Shown: piece by piece, positions 13,429 through 26,839 of the stretch
Numbering within the stretch: position 1 is the first letter of the stretch
How the letters are laid out: each line of letters begins with the position of its first letter
Assembly: GCA_023055505.1 (NCBI GenBank)
Contig: JALIRH010000004.1
Span: forward strand, 17,355,368-17,419,367
Direction: 5' to 3'
From: Callipepla californica brunnescens
Taxonomy: Eukaryota; Chordata; Aves; Galliformes; Odontophoridae
Length of the DNA stretch: 64,000 bases
The notes under the pieces: generated by a model
The model's input: only the letters and a program-made list of their open reading frames with translations
Told to the model about the DNA's origin: nothing
Databases searched by the model: none
Translations under genes and position numbers: made by a program

Positions 13429-16369
13429 TGTCCTTGGTCCCTTCCTATGTCATCTCAGTGAATTCCTGTTCATCAACCCAGCTGTCCGTTGTCCAATCAG
13501 CTGTGAGCAACTGCCCCAGGGAGCAATTCACTTGGAAATGTCCAGCAAGTTCAACCTATAATCAAGAAAAGCAAGGGTGTCAGAGGCACAATCAAGAACA
13601 CCAAATACATGGATGTATGTATTACTCACATTTCCTAAGACTCTGTTTTTAGGCAGCCATAGCCACCCGCAGACCTCTTTCTCTTCTTCAGTACAAATAC
13701 ACAATCTGGCATTTAACTTCCACCTTCCCTTTTTTGAACTGATCGTACTAATAACATACCTGTTCAGACAGTCCTAACTCCAAACTGGCACATCCTCTCT
13801 TAAACTGCACAGATATGAGAAAAGGCATCTCCCATAAATGTGTTGAGAGAACATTTCTAGCAAGATCCGGTCTCAACAAAGATCCAAAATGCAGGAGGTG
13901 AGCAGAACTGCAGTCTGTGTCGTTAATGGGAACACAGGAAATAAATGGTAACTGCAGGGTTATCGTCAGTGCCAGCTGATATTTCACTTCAGGTGGACAT
14001 AGGAGCAGCTTTCCAAAGAACATACACGCAGCAAGCTGTGTGACTATATGTAGAGCAAGATGACAAAAAGTGCAACTCAGAGCACACATCATGTGCAGAA
14101 ATACCGCAGGAGCAGAATAAGGCATTGCCCCTCTGGTTTGATGGAATGCAAAAAAATAAAAAGGAAATTCAGTGGTTTTGTTGTTCAATTTTTTACTATT
14201 ATGAAATAAGGAAATAGAACATACCCACATAAGCAGAAAAAGATGAAAAACACACAAGAAGTACAAGAGAATCACACAAATGACCACAGACAAGCAGAGG
14301 AAGCCTATCTCTGGCAAAGAGCTACTCATGAAGCAGTTTAAGGCAGGAGAGTTGTCTAGGCAAATCCCTGGGATTCCCACAGTCTTTGGAAAGCAGCCTT
14401 AACCAGCAACTAATCACAACCAAAAAAACAGCTGCAGCCTGGTATACAGAGTAGTTAAAGAATGGGTAACACCAAGAGGAGCCCTGTTGAATATAAAGGA
14501 CCATACCCTCCCAAACTTGGCTGCAGCCTGCGGCAAGAATGATGGATCTCCACAGCCCCAAGTGACTGCAATCCCTGCCCCCTTCTCCTCTCAGAATACA
14601 AAGCTCCATGCTGGGGCTTGTATGCCCCATCGTGTTGCAGGGATCAGCACTGTTTACCCAGGCACTCGTAAGGTCAGATTAGTGAGAAAATTCTGGAGAG
14701 AATGAGCACTACCCACATACTGCAGCAGCATCAGCAACACTCAGGAATTGGTGCAAGCTGACAAAGGTGGCCAGACACAAAGACAGAGGCCAGAACAGGC
14801 ATTAATCCATGGTCTTCCAGTAACTGGGGGGGAAAAAAAAAGTGCCCAAAACTTCTACGTATTGGCACTATGCCTATTTTCAAAATTTCCAGAACACCTG
14901 CTTTTAGGTTGTACCAGAACTTCTCACAGGAGAAGCTGTGTGGTATTTTGCAAGCTCATCCCAGAAAGAAAGGCCTACATAAAGACACACAACAGGAAAT
15001 GCATCACAGCACAGGATGGACAGAACAGCATGAAAAAATTGCGCTAGACTCTTTATCAGACTAGAGACATCTGTGTCAGAACAACACCCAGCACCAGCCC
15101 TCGCAGACACGAACATGGTGTCCTTGTCCCATCTATGCCTTAGAGGCACCAGGCTTATTTTAAGTGTCTTCCATTTGCACAGAGCTGGAGGAACAAAGTC
15201 AATGAATTAGAAGAATTTGTAATGAATAATCTGAACTCCAGATTTGACAGCCCAGACTTACACTCATCTATATGAAAGTTTTCATGTATTCAAATGCATG
15301 TTTGCTTTGAAGAATGATATGAAGACAGCAGGCAATCATGCTGCAACAGGCAGATGCTGAGTCCTGCCTTCCACGTACTCCTTCCCCAGTTCAGGATGGT
15401 AGCAGAATGAGGTCCATCCTGCCACTGTTTTCAGCTTTCATCTGATACAACAAATGCACTGCACAATTCAGCAGTATCTTAGTTTACAAATCAGCATCAG
15501 ACAACCCAGCTCACTGACTGCATAAGTAAAGAGCACAGAGTGGGACATCAATTTCTAAGTGAAAAAAGAGGACATTTGTGAAGGACAAAGTGAAAATTGC
15601 AGGACAGAAGCCATAGGAATTCTGGTTCACTGAAATGTTATCTTGCGAAAGACCGGATTTCAAACCATGTCCAGAAGGAACAAAATTTTCAGTTCTAACA
15701 TGTCACTGGAACATCTTGGATTTCTATTTATACTCAGCCAAGACAATGTGTACCCAGTTCAGATCTCTAGTGAACCTCAGTGCGCTGCTTATTGTGAAAT
15801 CAAGATACTTCATACCAATCAAACTAAACTGGAAGCTGAAGCAAACACGAACATGGCCAGGAGTTTCCATGCCCACTGCTGGCTGAATTACACTCCCTTT
15901 GGCTACATCATGCACCCTGAGTATGTCGAGTGAGCTGTCTGGACCAGGACCAGCCCACCTCACCTGTGTGGCCAGGAACTCCACTTCACTCTTGTAGAAG
16001 TGAAACCAACACAGTCTGAAGAACACTACAAACTACTCATGACAGTTTTGACCCATTGTTAGACTATCTTGAAGGGAACTTTTATCACTGAAGCTTTGGT
16101 TACTTCTTCTCAGTCTTTTTCAAGTGATTCTGTGTACTTCCAGCCGTTTACTTCTGTTCTAGCACGAATTCTTTTTATTTATACTAAGCTTTAAAAGAAG
16201 CAGACATGCAGTACCCGTCTCACATGAGCCATTTTACAGCTTCATCGCTTAACAGTTATATAAAACTCTGCTGGCAGTTTTATCCTTAAAAATATGCAAT
16301 TTCCCTGGGAAACCCCTTATGCTGTTTGTTCTCTATCCAGATGCTACAGAGGTCCTGCAAGCACAATGA

Positions 16370-17390
16370 ACACAGGCAGAGGGCAGGTGGGTCCTGATGA
16401 GATGCATCCCAGAGTTCTGAGGCAACTGGCTGACAGAGTCTCTGAGCCACACTCAATGGTATTTGGAAAGATCTTGGGTATACTGGTGGATGGCAAACTG
16501 GATATGAGCCAGCAACGTGCCTGTGCAGCCCAGAGAGCCAACTGTATCCTGGGCTGCATTAAAAGAAGTGTGGTCAGCAGGCTGAATGAGGTGATCCTGA
16601 TCCTCTGCTCTGCATTGGTGAGATCTCACTTGGAATACTGCATCCAGATGTGGAGTCCTCAGCACAGGAGAGACGTGGACCTGCCCGAGCATATCCAGAG
16701 GAGGACCATAAAAGTGATCCAAAGGACAGACCACCTCCCCTACACAGACAGGCTGAAAGAGCTGAGGCTGTTCAGCCTGGAGAAGAGAAGGCTACAGGGA
16801 GATCTGATAGCAGTCTTTCAGTATCTAAAGGGGAGCTAGAAGAGCCTGCTGTGATAGAATCACAGAATTGTAGGGGTTGGAAAGGACCTCCAGAGATCAT
16901 GGAGTCCACCCCCCGCCAAAGCAGCTCCCTAGCCCAGGTTGCACAGGTAGGCGTCCAGGTGGGTCTGGAACGTCTCCAGAGAAGGAGACTCCACCACCTC
17001 TCTGTGCAGCCTGTGCCAGTGCTCCGTCACTGCACTGTGAAGAAGTTTCCACACACATTTGTGCGGAACTTCTTGTGCTTCAGTTTGTGGCCATTTCCCC
17101 CCCGATGCAACACTGAAAGGACAAGGAGAAACTGTTTCAAACTAAAAGAGAGGAGATTTAGATATTGGATTCAGGTTGAATATAAGGAAGAAACCTTTTA
17201 CAATAAGGGTGGTGAGGCAATGGAACAAGTAGACTGGAAAGGTGGTCCCCGGAGACATTCAAGGATAGTTCTCTGAGCAACCTGATCCAGCTGTAGGGGT
17301 CCCTGTTCATTTCAGAGAGTGGGTTTGATTAAATGACCTTTTAGGGTTCTTCCCAACTCAAAAAATTGTATGATTCTAGATTCTGTGGGC
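16370..17390 (+). mobile_element. CR1 LINE, 5'-truncated, internally deleted, split by an antisense CR1
   Basis: The plus strand encodes CR1 reverse-transcriptase remnants: [20 protein letters not shown], then [40 protein letters not shown] and [19 protein letters not shown]. The jump from the [10 protein letters not shown] motif to VDGKLDMSQ skips most of the polymerase core, so there is an internal deletion near 16470. The frame stops near 16839, a second CR1 occupies about 16853-17104, and the first resumes with CNTERTRRNCFKLKERRFRY to its 3' UTR, ending GATTCTAGATTCTGTG near 17385. The element is dead. CR1 usually leaves no clear target duplication and I see none. Confidence 0.88.
16853..17104 (-). 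mobile_element. CR1 LINE 3' fragment inserted in the other CR1
   Basis: The plus strand begins GATAGAATCACAGAATTGTA and continues GGTTGGAAAGGACCTCCAGA, the reverse complement of a CR1 3' end. It runs through a CR1 pol end (GTCTCCAGAGAAGGAGACTC and CTGTGCAGCCTGTGCCAGTG region) and stops at a C-run near 17098-17103. It is antisense to the CR1 that surrounds it, so it is the younger insertion. Confidence 0.88.
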
Positions 17391-20300
17391 TGAGAACACC
17401 TTCTTCTTCTGAACCTGATGGAAGAGAATGACAGAAGGTAGAACAATTTCTGAGGTCAGATCTGGATGGACTTGCTATACTGGTGTAGCTGCTTCTTTTT
17501 TTTTTTGTCACCATTCACCTTGCCAAGACAGCAGTGCATGACTCTTAAACAGATAGTAGCACTTGGGCACAGTGGAGAGGGATAAAGAAAAGGCATTTTC
17601 AAGCACCGCAAATCTACCTCAAATAGGTGATGCTATATAATGAAATACCTAGCATATATGACATACCTAGCATGGGTAGCCCATGAGATAAGGGTGGCCC
17701 TGTGAAACACCTTAGCTGTAGTCAGAAGTCTAAGAAATAGCCCAGCAAAGAAGAGGATTAAAGGCGCATTCCAAAAGCATCCTCCATGGAGGACAGCAAC
17801 ACCTGAGTCAGTAAGAGTTCCCTATGGATACAGCACCAGATGCATCCCGACAGCTTCCACTTTCCACATATCCATAAAGGCTGAGGGAAAAGACGTGCTA
17901 AACTGAACTGAAAAAATGTTAGAGAATGAAGTGTGAAAACAGTTCTGGTAATACAGAAAGACATCCTCAGAAGCTCTTAGGAAGAATGTGAATAATGCAG
18001 GTTTCTTTCCTACTGCGGAGTGATATTACTTCTTTGCTCTACTGAAAACATGCACACAGTACCGATGCATCTTCAGTCTGCACAACAGCATCCCAGCAAA
18101 ATGGAGGCAGCTTGCATAGGCAGACTTAACACCATCAGAATTAGCCCACAAGCAGAAGTATCTCACAGCAGAGACAGGAGCCTTTCTACAGCATCACAAG
18201 ACTGAAGCCAGCCTGGCTCAGGTTCTTGGCTGCTATGGTAACAGATCTGGCATATGCTGGCCCTTCAGCTGCTTCTTTCCTTGCTTTCCCCCACTCCAGC
18301 ATGGGTAAAGCAGCGTGCCGCACACACGAGACCACGCAGCCACCACATATGCGCAAGCTGTAAAAGCAGAGCCGCAGGTAATCTGATTCAGCTCAATCTC
18401 CATAGCAACCCAATCTTCGTGCCCAGATCTCAGCGTGCTGGATCTATTTATGGCACGGCGGACGCGCTCCACCCCTTGCACCATGGCTCCCTGCGCTGCC
18501 ACCAGGCCTCACCCCAGCACAAGGACTGCCAGGGTACGCTCTGACTGACCCCAGCAGCGCAGGCCCCGAGCTGGTGGCAGCACTGCATCCACAGTGTACT
18601 AAAAGCCTTCCTGCCAGCAAGGTTTTCCGTGTGCACAACTGCTACGTGTATCAGAAGCTACTACTGGTCACTGAAAGCAAGGACCCTCTGTAGCTGATAA
18701 ATCCTCTCCTCTACGTACACGCACAATGCTTCTGCAGGCAGCTGCTGCTGCTGGTTCCTTACTGCTGCACAAACGTGTGATCCAAAAAGGAGCTTGTAGA
18801 TGGCAGAAAACACACAGCAGCCCTTGTCCCAGGGGCATGGCTGCATCCAGCAGCAGGTGTTTGCAAACTACCTGGCTCAGGCATTCATCTGCTAATTGTT
18901 TCCAAAAAGAAGAAAAAATGAACAAACAAGAGCCCTGGAATTGGCCTTGAGAGACAAGAGGGTGGGGAAGCTGGTAGTGAATACTGTTATCCATTTTATT
19001 ATACTGCACTCCTGGGGAAAGCCACCAACAATAAAGTAATCCTGGAGCAGCTCAGAAGCATGCACTTTCACATTACTCGTCATTAACACAAAAATAACAA
19101 CAGATTGCAGCCTCAGCCTCGCCTTCACAGGAGCCCTTTGATTTGGGCTGCAGACCTTGCTCTCCTCCCCGCTTGCAGATCTCAACTACCCGTCTCACAG
19201 AACAGGAATTCTGGCACAAAGGCCCTCTGCCAACCCAGCCAGCCCTCCTGCGCCACACGGCTCACGCTTAAATTCATCTTTTAGGTAACATTAATCTCCG
19301 GAGATCTGCAGCAGAGAACAGCAATGTAAGCGCTTTGGCTCCCTGCCTTTTACTTCTTCCAAATCCGTCCGTTTCCCCATTCCTTGCACAGTATCACCAT
19401 CACAAAATACTAAAGCCACATCATTTAGTTCTCCCTCATCAGCTCTTCATCATTCCTCAGACCTCCACTAGCATCTGCTCATACATTCTGCAAAGTGACA
19501 AAAAAATAATTAAAAAAAACTATAAAATCAAAACCTACAGAAAGCCCCTGAACTAAATTAGTTTCACCTTCCGCAGACACTGTGGGATTACGCTCATTTC
19601 CAAACTGGAACGGCTTTCAACTCGAGTCCTGAGCTGAGAAACCTCCTCAGCTGCTGCAGAGCAGCCCAGGCCCCTCTGTCAGCTTGGCACAGGACAAGTC
19701 AGCCAGGGTGCCCTCAATATGGACACCAGCAGTTTTTTTTTCCAGAAGCCTGACAATGCAAATGCACAGCCATAAAGAATTAATAAGAAGACACCAGAAC
19801 ACGTGGTATTTAAATCGCGAGAACTGCTGGGTGCAAGCGCAGCTCCTAAATTATTCATTGTTTGCTCTTGCCCATCTCCCCCTGTCATGGGGGCTCAGAG
19901 AAAGCCCTTCTGTGAGAGGGGAAGAGACCCGAGGCAGACACACTGCCAGGAGGCAGTGACCAGCAGCTTCCTTTTGCATGCAGGTTTCAAGATGTGCCAC
20001 GACTCCCTGAGTGGCACCGACCCTGGCAGGCACGGGGAGCCACTTCTTAGCTGGAAGCGGGCACAGTGGGACAACTGGCAGGCACCTTGGGATTCCTGCA
20101 TCAAAGCCACACTGTGCATGAGGCTGAAATGGGGCAAACTCAATCAGCAGAAACAGCGACATGTTGAGAACGGGAAAATAAACATGAGTCTTTAAAATAC
20201 ATTAGTTATTCAGCTGTTCTCAGCCTCAGCACTGGTACCCACAAGACTGTATCACTTCTGCCTACCTCGCTGTCTCCCTCCATGTGCCACCCACCTTAAT

Positions 20301-23300
20301 TACTCCTTCTGACTACATGTCTTCCCTTTCTTTACATAAACACTGGGGAAGAGCTGAAATTCCTACTCCCAGACTGATCCTACTACTACTTTTTGTGACA
20401 AACGATAGTACCAGCTGCTCAAAGCCGCAAGCAGAGCCAAGGGACAAGCCCACTCTCTCCCTGACAGAGCTGTGCTAGGTGGGACGTCGTGCTGCACTCA
20501 CCCACACGTAAACACAAATGAAGCGAGCTCCGAGCCAAGAAGAGACAGGAACGGCCACCAGCACTACTCATGGCCAGCGAGGGACAGAAGGGGCTGAGGG
20601 GGCCTCCCAGAGTCACCCTGCCAGAGGGATGGGAAGCACCACCAAATGAGTCAGAAGGGAGAAGCCAGGTGGTCTGCAGGAAGAACACAAGTGCCCCAAG
20701 CACGGTTTAACCGCTACCGAGTGGAAACTGATACAGACACCGCAGCAGAGCAGCTCAGTGCTCTTGTGTGAAGTAATTCTGATGAAATCCAGCAAGTATC
20801 TTCATCACCAAAAGCACTCCCACTATCTGATGAGACACGATGAGACAAAGGAAGCAAAACTTTCTACCCCATGCCACAGGAGCCTCTCTGGTGCAAGTCA
20901 AACCAATCCTGGCAAGCAGATGCAGCAAAAGTGGTGTCAGAGCCACACATAAGGTGAAGGACAACCACCTGACACAGGCAGTGGGAAATTCAGTTAGCAT
21001 AAAAACAGAAGTAGGACGCAACAAAGATGGTGACAAGGATGATAAAGGGCTTGCAATTCTGTGCAACACTGCTGTTGAACTCATAGACATGACAAAGAAA
21101 AGGCACAGATAAAGAAAAAAGGCTGCTCTGCTTATAAGATAACACTCAGTTCTGGAGGGCATCAGAGGAGCTCCTGCCAATCTGGATTTCTCTGCCCCAC
21201 ATGTAAAAAAACAAGGTTGATACCCCAATTCTCACAGATGTTATTTAGGGGAAGTATTCAGAAATTATAAACAACACAGAAGAGAGAAATTACAACTACC
21301 ACCAAAGGACTGACCCAAGGCAAGGCGATGACCGGTTCTTTTTTGAGGACTGCCCCAGCTGTGAGCACTGAAGGCTGTGGAAGAAAACCATGAACCTCTG
21401 TTCCTTGCTGCCACACTGGCGCAGTTTTTTCTCACACTGCCCTAGAAAAGCACCAGTCTCTCACCTGACTGCAGTCCCTAAGTACACAGCAAGAGACCTG
21501 CCTCAGAATAGGAACTGTGGGTGCACGCAAGCGGCTCTTCTTACTTCTACATCACTACAAGGGTTCTGCTAGCAGGTGAGAAAAGGAAATGTAGTAGCAA
21601 TTAACACAGTGTCTCACAGCTCAGAGGCTTCTGGCCTCAAAAGGCACCGCCCCCCATTTGGGAGCCCTCAGCTGTGAGGAAATGCCAGATCTCAGGGCAG
21701 CACACGGACCCTTCATCAGCATGCTGGGCGTGCAGTTTTAGTCAGTTAGTCTAGCTCCGAGAAACAACCCCGAGCACGTTTCTTGATTAACAGTAGTAAT
21801 TTTCACGAGCTCACAACAGATCTGAAGGCTCCAAGTGATAGGGAACCTCATATCTCTCAAATTATTTTCTCTCTCAGACAAGAGAGCAAAGACTAGCAGA
21901 ATTACACAGGCTCAGTTAGAGAGCACACAGAAGGTCATCACCATGCTTCTTCGCAGCTCTGAAAGCACAGGAGAAGCTGCAAACCCTCCCACGATCAGAC
22001 AAACACCACGGTTATTCCACAGATTACCAGCTTATCCCACTAAGAACGTTCTCTTCCAGCTGAAGCCCCGTGCTGCTTATTTTTATTTCACTTCTTGTTA
22101 GGTCACCAACAATGCTTTTCCTTCATGAGAATTTATACTTCGAGAAAGATGGAGATTGCAGAGGTTAATCTTACACATAACGATTTGATTTTAGCTTTTA
22201 AATGCTTTCTTACACATTAAGAGTTCATCCTGTTTCTACTACCTTTCCTCACTTCTGCAAACCCCCACTCATGAGCTGCATTTTCTGCCTTTGTGCTGAG
22301 CAACCAGGGCGAAGGCTTTCTAGCAAAGGGGGTGCTGGAAATGCAATGCACCTTAAAGGAAATGCATCCTAAATGTCTCAACAGTAAGGCCAGAGGACAC
22401 CCACAGCAACTACTCCAGGCTGTAACATATGTACAGTGGAAAGTAAGTGAAGCATTCAGCTCCATACCTACCTGTGATGGAAAAGTATCACTTTCCGCCT
22501 TGTGGGCAGGTGGCACTACCCCTGTAGCCAAAGTGCTACAGCGTGTCATGGTAACGTGTCCATGGATAATGTCAGCTGTAATGCCGACTGACTCAAATTT
22601 ACACCGTTACTATTTCATACACATCTGTTTTTTCAACTCACTGTATTGAGCAGCTCAGACTGAGCACCTTTGCAGAGGTACTGTCTAACACATCCCACCT
22701 GCACCTAGTTAGGTGATTTGATGATAAGGCAAGGCAAGAGGGAGAGAGCTACAAATGATGAGTCTCCATGCCCCGAACCCCACAAACCAAAACCAATTTT
22801 AATTTAATTTAGAAAGATGATACAAACAGCATTCTAAGCAGAAACACACTGATGCCTCAGTCCTGATATCCAATAAAGGAAAAAGCTACTTTGGCAAGGC
22901 TTGCTGTTTAACATCTCTCAAAGCTTTATTTCCCCATCCCCAGCATTCTTCTGAGGCAGACTGAGGCTGGACTTCATCACAAATACAGCCTGTCTCCTTC
23001 CAAAGGAACTGCAGAACGGCACCAAGGCTGCAGAACAGGTTGGCCACACAGAATATTTACTTATGTTTTTCTATAAAAACTTGGAACCAGAAGACCTCGC
23101 TACGGAGCTTTCAGTTCACTGCCATTCCAAACTTCACCACATCACACACGCACCATCAGAAGGGGCTGTGCTGTGTCCTGTGCACAGATTCTGTCAGTGG
23201 GGCCATGATTTTCCTTTTTGTCCAAAATGGTTTTAAAGGTAACAGTGTGAAAACCAACACAAAGTCGCAACTTGCAAGAGGAAGATGCTAATTTGTTGTG

Positions 23301-23559
23301 AGCACAGAGATCCTGACTTTCTGCAATAGCAGAGAAGCACATACAAAACATTTTAGTGAAGACGAAACTATATTTTTTTCCAAAAAAAAATAAAATAAAA
23401 GTGTGCTAGAGACTCGGAGATTTTGCAGTTTACTATGCACACATTAAGATGTGTGAGCGTAATTAACTGCGAAGTGATTGAACTGGATTTGAGAGCTGTA
23501 AATCTTCCAACTACACGGCAGCATAAAGGACAATCTAACAGCTCGAACGATCGATCGCG

Positions 23560-24970
23560 TGGCAATTACATAACACGGCATCAGATGATGGCGAGATGGC
23601 ATCTATCTTGCAAGAGCTGCATTTTTGCTGCGCTGGCCGCCCTGCTGTGTCGGGGCTGCAGATTTTCATCGGTGCTGAAAATCGCCGGTACTTCTCGTGT
23701 ACAAAATAGCCCCCGAGGCTCAACCTGCACGAAGGCCGAAAATGGAGACGCTTCCCGACCAACCTGTACCTGAACGACATCGCGCTGGCTGTACGCGTCC
23801 CTCGGGACCCCCAAGCATGCTTACGTGGGGATGAGCGATGCCGGGAGGAGCGCGGCAAGGACGCAGCGAGCAGGTGAGCACACGCGCTGCCGGGGCCCCC
23901 AGGAGATGGCAGATCGCACCTCCCCGGGACGTGGGGGCACAGCGCGTGCCCGAGAGCGGCGCGACGCACGGGGGCGCGCACGGGGAAAAGGGAGAGAAGG
24001 AGGGCAGGCAGCGGCTGGGTGTGCTCCGCCGCTGTCATTTCCCCGAGCGCTTCGTGATGTGACTGCACACAAACAGCACCGCGCAGGGCTCCTGTGCCTG
24101 ACAACGCGAGCAACACGGCACAGCGCGGACGGCCATTTCCAAAGGGAAAACGCTCCCGATTTGTACGTTATTTCTCAAGAGATTACCCAACGCAACGCGG
24201 GTTTCCTATTCTGTTGTGTCGGGAAATAGGAGGCTCCGCTGTTTGCAGACCGACGGTGTCCCCACATGAGCACAGCCGCCGCCCCCTCCTCGCGCCGCCA
24301 CAGCCGGCCCCGCGGCCCCGCCGTCCTCCGGGCATCAGCGCGGCGCGCGGCCCTGCGGCGGCAGGGGGCGGGCCGGGCCGAATCACCTCAGGAGACGCCC
24401 GGCCCGTCTCCTCGCGAAAGAGGACCGCCCGCTTCCCGACGAGAGCCCGCGCTCGGCTGCTCCCCGCCCGCTCCCGCTCACCTGCTCCGCCGCCTCTCCG
24501 CGCCGCTCGGGCAGTTCCGCATCGAGCGCCAGGAGCGGGCTGGAGGGAGGGGCGGAACGAACCACTCGGCGCGGCGGCGCGGGGGGGCACGGAGCTGCCG
24601 CCCGTGGGCGCGGTGCTGCCCTGTGGGGGCGCTGCGCCGCTCCGAGCGGTTCTGTGGGAGCGGGCCTGGCTGCCGCGAGCTCCGGGTTCGGCTTTGCGCG
24701 CTCATTCCGAGCTGCCGTGCGCGGCGCAGCCCAACCCGCTTATTAGCAACACCAGAACGACTAAAAGAAACCCGAAGGTACAACCGCTATCCCAGCGGTT
24801 TAAAACAAAAGAGCCAAGCGGTTGGAAAAGACCCACCACCTCGGCTCCGGCGTCCCGTTCACCCGGCGGAGCAGCCGGCGTTTCCCGCTCCTCCCGCCCC
24901 ACCACCACACCTGGCGCAGCGGGCACTGCGCTGCGGCAACGCCGAGCTCGAGGCGGAGAATGTCAAAATC
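23560..24970 (-). promoter_or_regulatory. MADD: CpG island, probable MADD promoter
   Basis: Sharp change from AT-rich flanks to CpG-dense sequence with GC boxes (for example GGGGGCGGGCC near 24365 and GAGGGGCGG near 24545). It lies upstream of MADD, which is transcribed leftward, and only just beyond the 3' end of NR1H3. No TATA box in a convincing place. Long open frames across the island on both strands (for example 24094-25005) reflect the lack of stop codons in GC-rich DNA. The first exon and start site cannot be fixed from sequence alone. Confidence 0.7.
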
Positions 24971-24981
24971 CCGTATTAGGC

Positions 24982-26839
24982 TTTATTCTTTTATATAAAC
25001 ATTAACATTTCTCAAACAGATTAGTTAAAAATACAGATTTAAACAAGATTTTTTTTTTTTTTTTCTTTTCGCAATTGCAATGAGTTATAAAAAACGACAG
25101 ATTATTTTACGGATTGTTACAAGTGCTTTACAAAGGTGCAGAGTGAAGGCCAGTGGCAAGGGACCAACCTCAAGTGCAAAATGGACACAATACCCTCACC
25201 ACGGGCATAGCGCTCAGATAAACAGCCAAACAAAAAAAAAAACAAAAACAAAAAAACCAACCCAACACGAGCCACGTGAATGTAGGCTCTCGGGATGCTC
25301 ACCAGGCAAGCAAACAGACCCCTATGACAGAGAAGACTCATGAGACCAAACTACCAGAATACTTCAGGTTACATCTCTGAGATCAGCCATATAAGATGTT
25401 GTTTCTTGAAAAGTAAGGAACATATTTTGGAACACTATGTTTATCTTGTCAGACAACATATTGCTTTAAGTCCTAGAATACTTTTGGATGTGGATGCTTG
25501 AGAACACGGGGCATAAATCCAGTGTGGCTCCACTGCGCCCAAAGTGAAGGAAGGACACAAGACCCAAGTGTCCTTCTAGAGCGGTTGGCACTCCTCATGC
25601 AGCAGGGACCTCCATATCCCATCACAACCACTAGAACCTCGAGAAAGTACCTTGGAAAGACTTTGGCATGAGGAAGAAGATGCAAGCAGACGTAAGTAAC
25701 ACGCAGTACTGCTGCAGCCCACGATCTGAGAGTTGTGCAGCCCACAGCTTGTGCAATGCCCACATATTTCACTAAATGCAGTGTGTCCTCTCTCCTTGGC
25801 CAATACATCTTCTCGCTCACCTTGGAACACATGCCACATGCTCCAAATTCATGGAAGTTTTGGAGATCCTTCTACCACATCTACCTTGCCTAGGTACCAG
25901 TCCTTCCCACCTTCTCTTCTCTTCCACCCCTAAAGATAGAAAAAAAGATCTATGCCCTGATTTGTTTTGAACTAAGGTTTTCCAGGTGTTAGCAAGTCAA
26001 AGGTAAAGTGAACTGGCTGTGAATCAGCGTGAGATAGAACCGTGATATATTACATTAAAAAAAATATTCCCTACCTTATGCCTGACATTTTTCTGGCATA
26101 CAAATGTTCCCTACCCAGAGGATTTCCCCGTTAGACGAAGGGCACTACACGTTAGAATCGCAGAACGGCCTAGGCTGGAAGGGACCTTAAAGATCATCTA
26201 GTTCCAACATCAGAAGAATCCTCTTTCCAAAGGAAGGCCAGAATGAAAGGGCAACTCTAGAGATGAAGTCTCACAGCAAAGAAATAACAGCTACTTCTCT
26301 TGGAATCTTTGTGCAGGGCAGTACATACAAGATATTTTATTTATAGGAAACCCAGTGAAACCCCTAGAACCTACACACTGACTTCCCTGAGCTCCTCAGA
26401 TCCAGGTACACTGGGGACCCTGCATAAGCCTTTTGAGCTGGGTTACTCTCCATGGAGAGGGTTTGGCAAATTCCTGCAAATTCATTTTCATAATCAACAA
26501 GGAAGGAAAGGATCAACAAGCAAATCCCCAGGACATGCTTAGAAAAAGAGACTGAAGAAAGAGGTGTACGTGTATGGAGAGAGTCTTCATTTCTACCGTT
26601 TTCAGATGTTTCATGTTATTCATTCAGGGTGTGGGCACTACATCAAAACCAACCCCATCATCTGATCTACCCCAGCTGCCTCCTGCATAGTCTCATTACA
26701 ACATTGAAACCCCAAGCTCGTCACTCTCTGCACTGCCTAGCCCAGAGTTCAGTGCTTTGGAGAGGGGAGGCTGGCTTCTCGTTAGCAAAGGCTGGGACAC
26801 GGCGTTATGTCGGCACATCAGTGCCCTGAGAGCATGCGG
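24982..26839 (-). other. NR1H3: NR1H3 3' UTR (extent inferred)
   Basis: Begins after the NR1H3 stop codon. Two minus-strand AATAAA signals are visible: one at 26341-26336 (short UTR, about 0.5 kb) and one at 24987-24982 (long UTR, about 1.85 kb). A CR1 tail at 26150-26212 would be part of either UTR. The second signal is only some tens of bases from the MADD CpG island. Which signal is used cannot be told here. Confidence 0.55.
26150..26212 (-). mobile_element. CR1 LINE 3'-end fragment in NR1H3 3' UTR
   Basis: The plus strand reads TAGAATCGCAGAACGGCCTA, then GGCTGGAAGGGACCTTAAAG and ATCATCTAGTTCCAAC, the reverse complement of the CR1 3' end. It lies in the same sense as NR1H3, so the transcript would carry the CR1 terminal sequence. 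Confidence 0.88.

Larger units (their letters stand above)
13429..23550 (-). other. Probable first (5' UTR) intron of MADD
   Basis: About 10 kb between the MADD start-codon exon and the CpG island near 24 kb. It holds the nested CR1 pair at 16370-17390 and otherwise no recognisable gene. Frames of 60-210 codons occur on both strands (for example 13748-14380 minus), but they are AT-rich, lack domains and overlap each other. Assignment as intron rests on MADD gene structure in other vertebrates, not on a splice site I could pin down. Confidence 0.55.

Noticed and set aside
13748..14380. 210-codon minus-strand open frame with hydrophobic stretches
   Set aside because: Cys/Phe/Leu-rich translation of AT-rich intron DNA, no domain and no similarity I recognise.
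24094..25005. 303-codon open frame in the 24-kb CpG island
   Set aside because: GC-rich DNA has few stop codons; frames are open on both strands here, the sequence is low-complexity Arg/Pro/Ala, and no domain or start context supports it.
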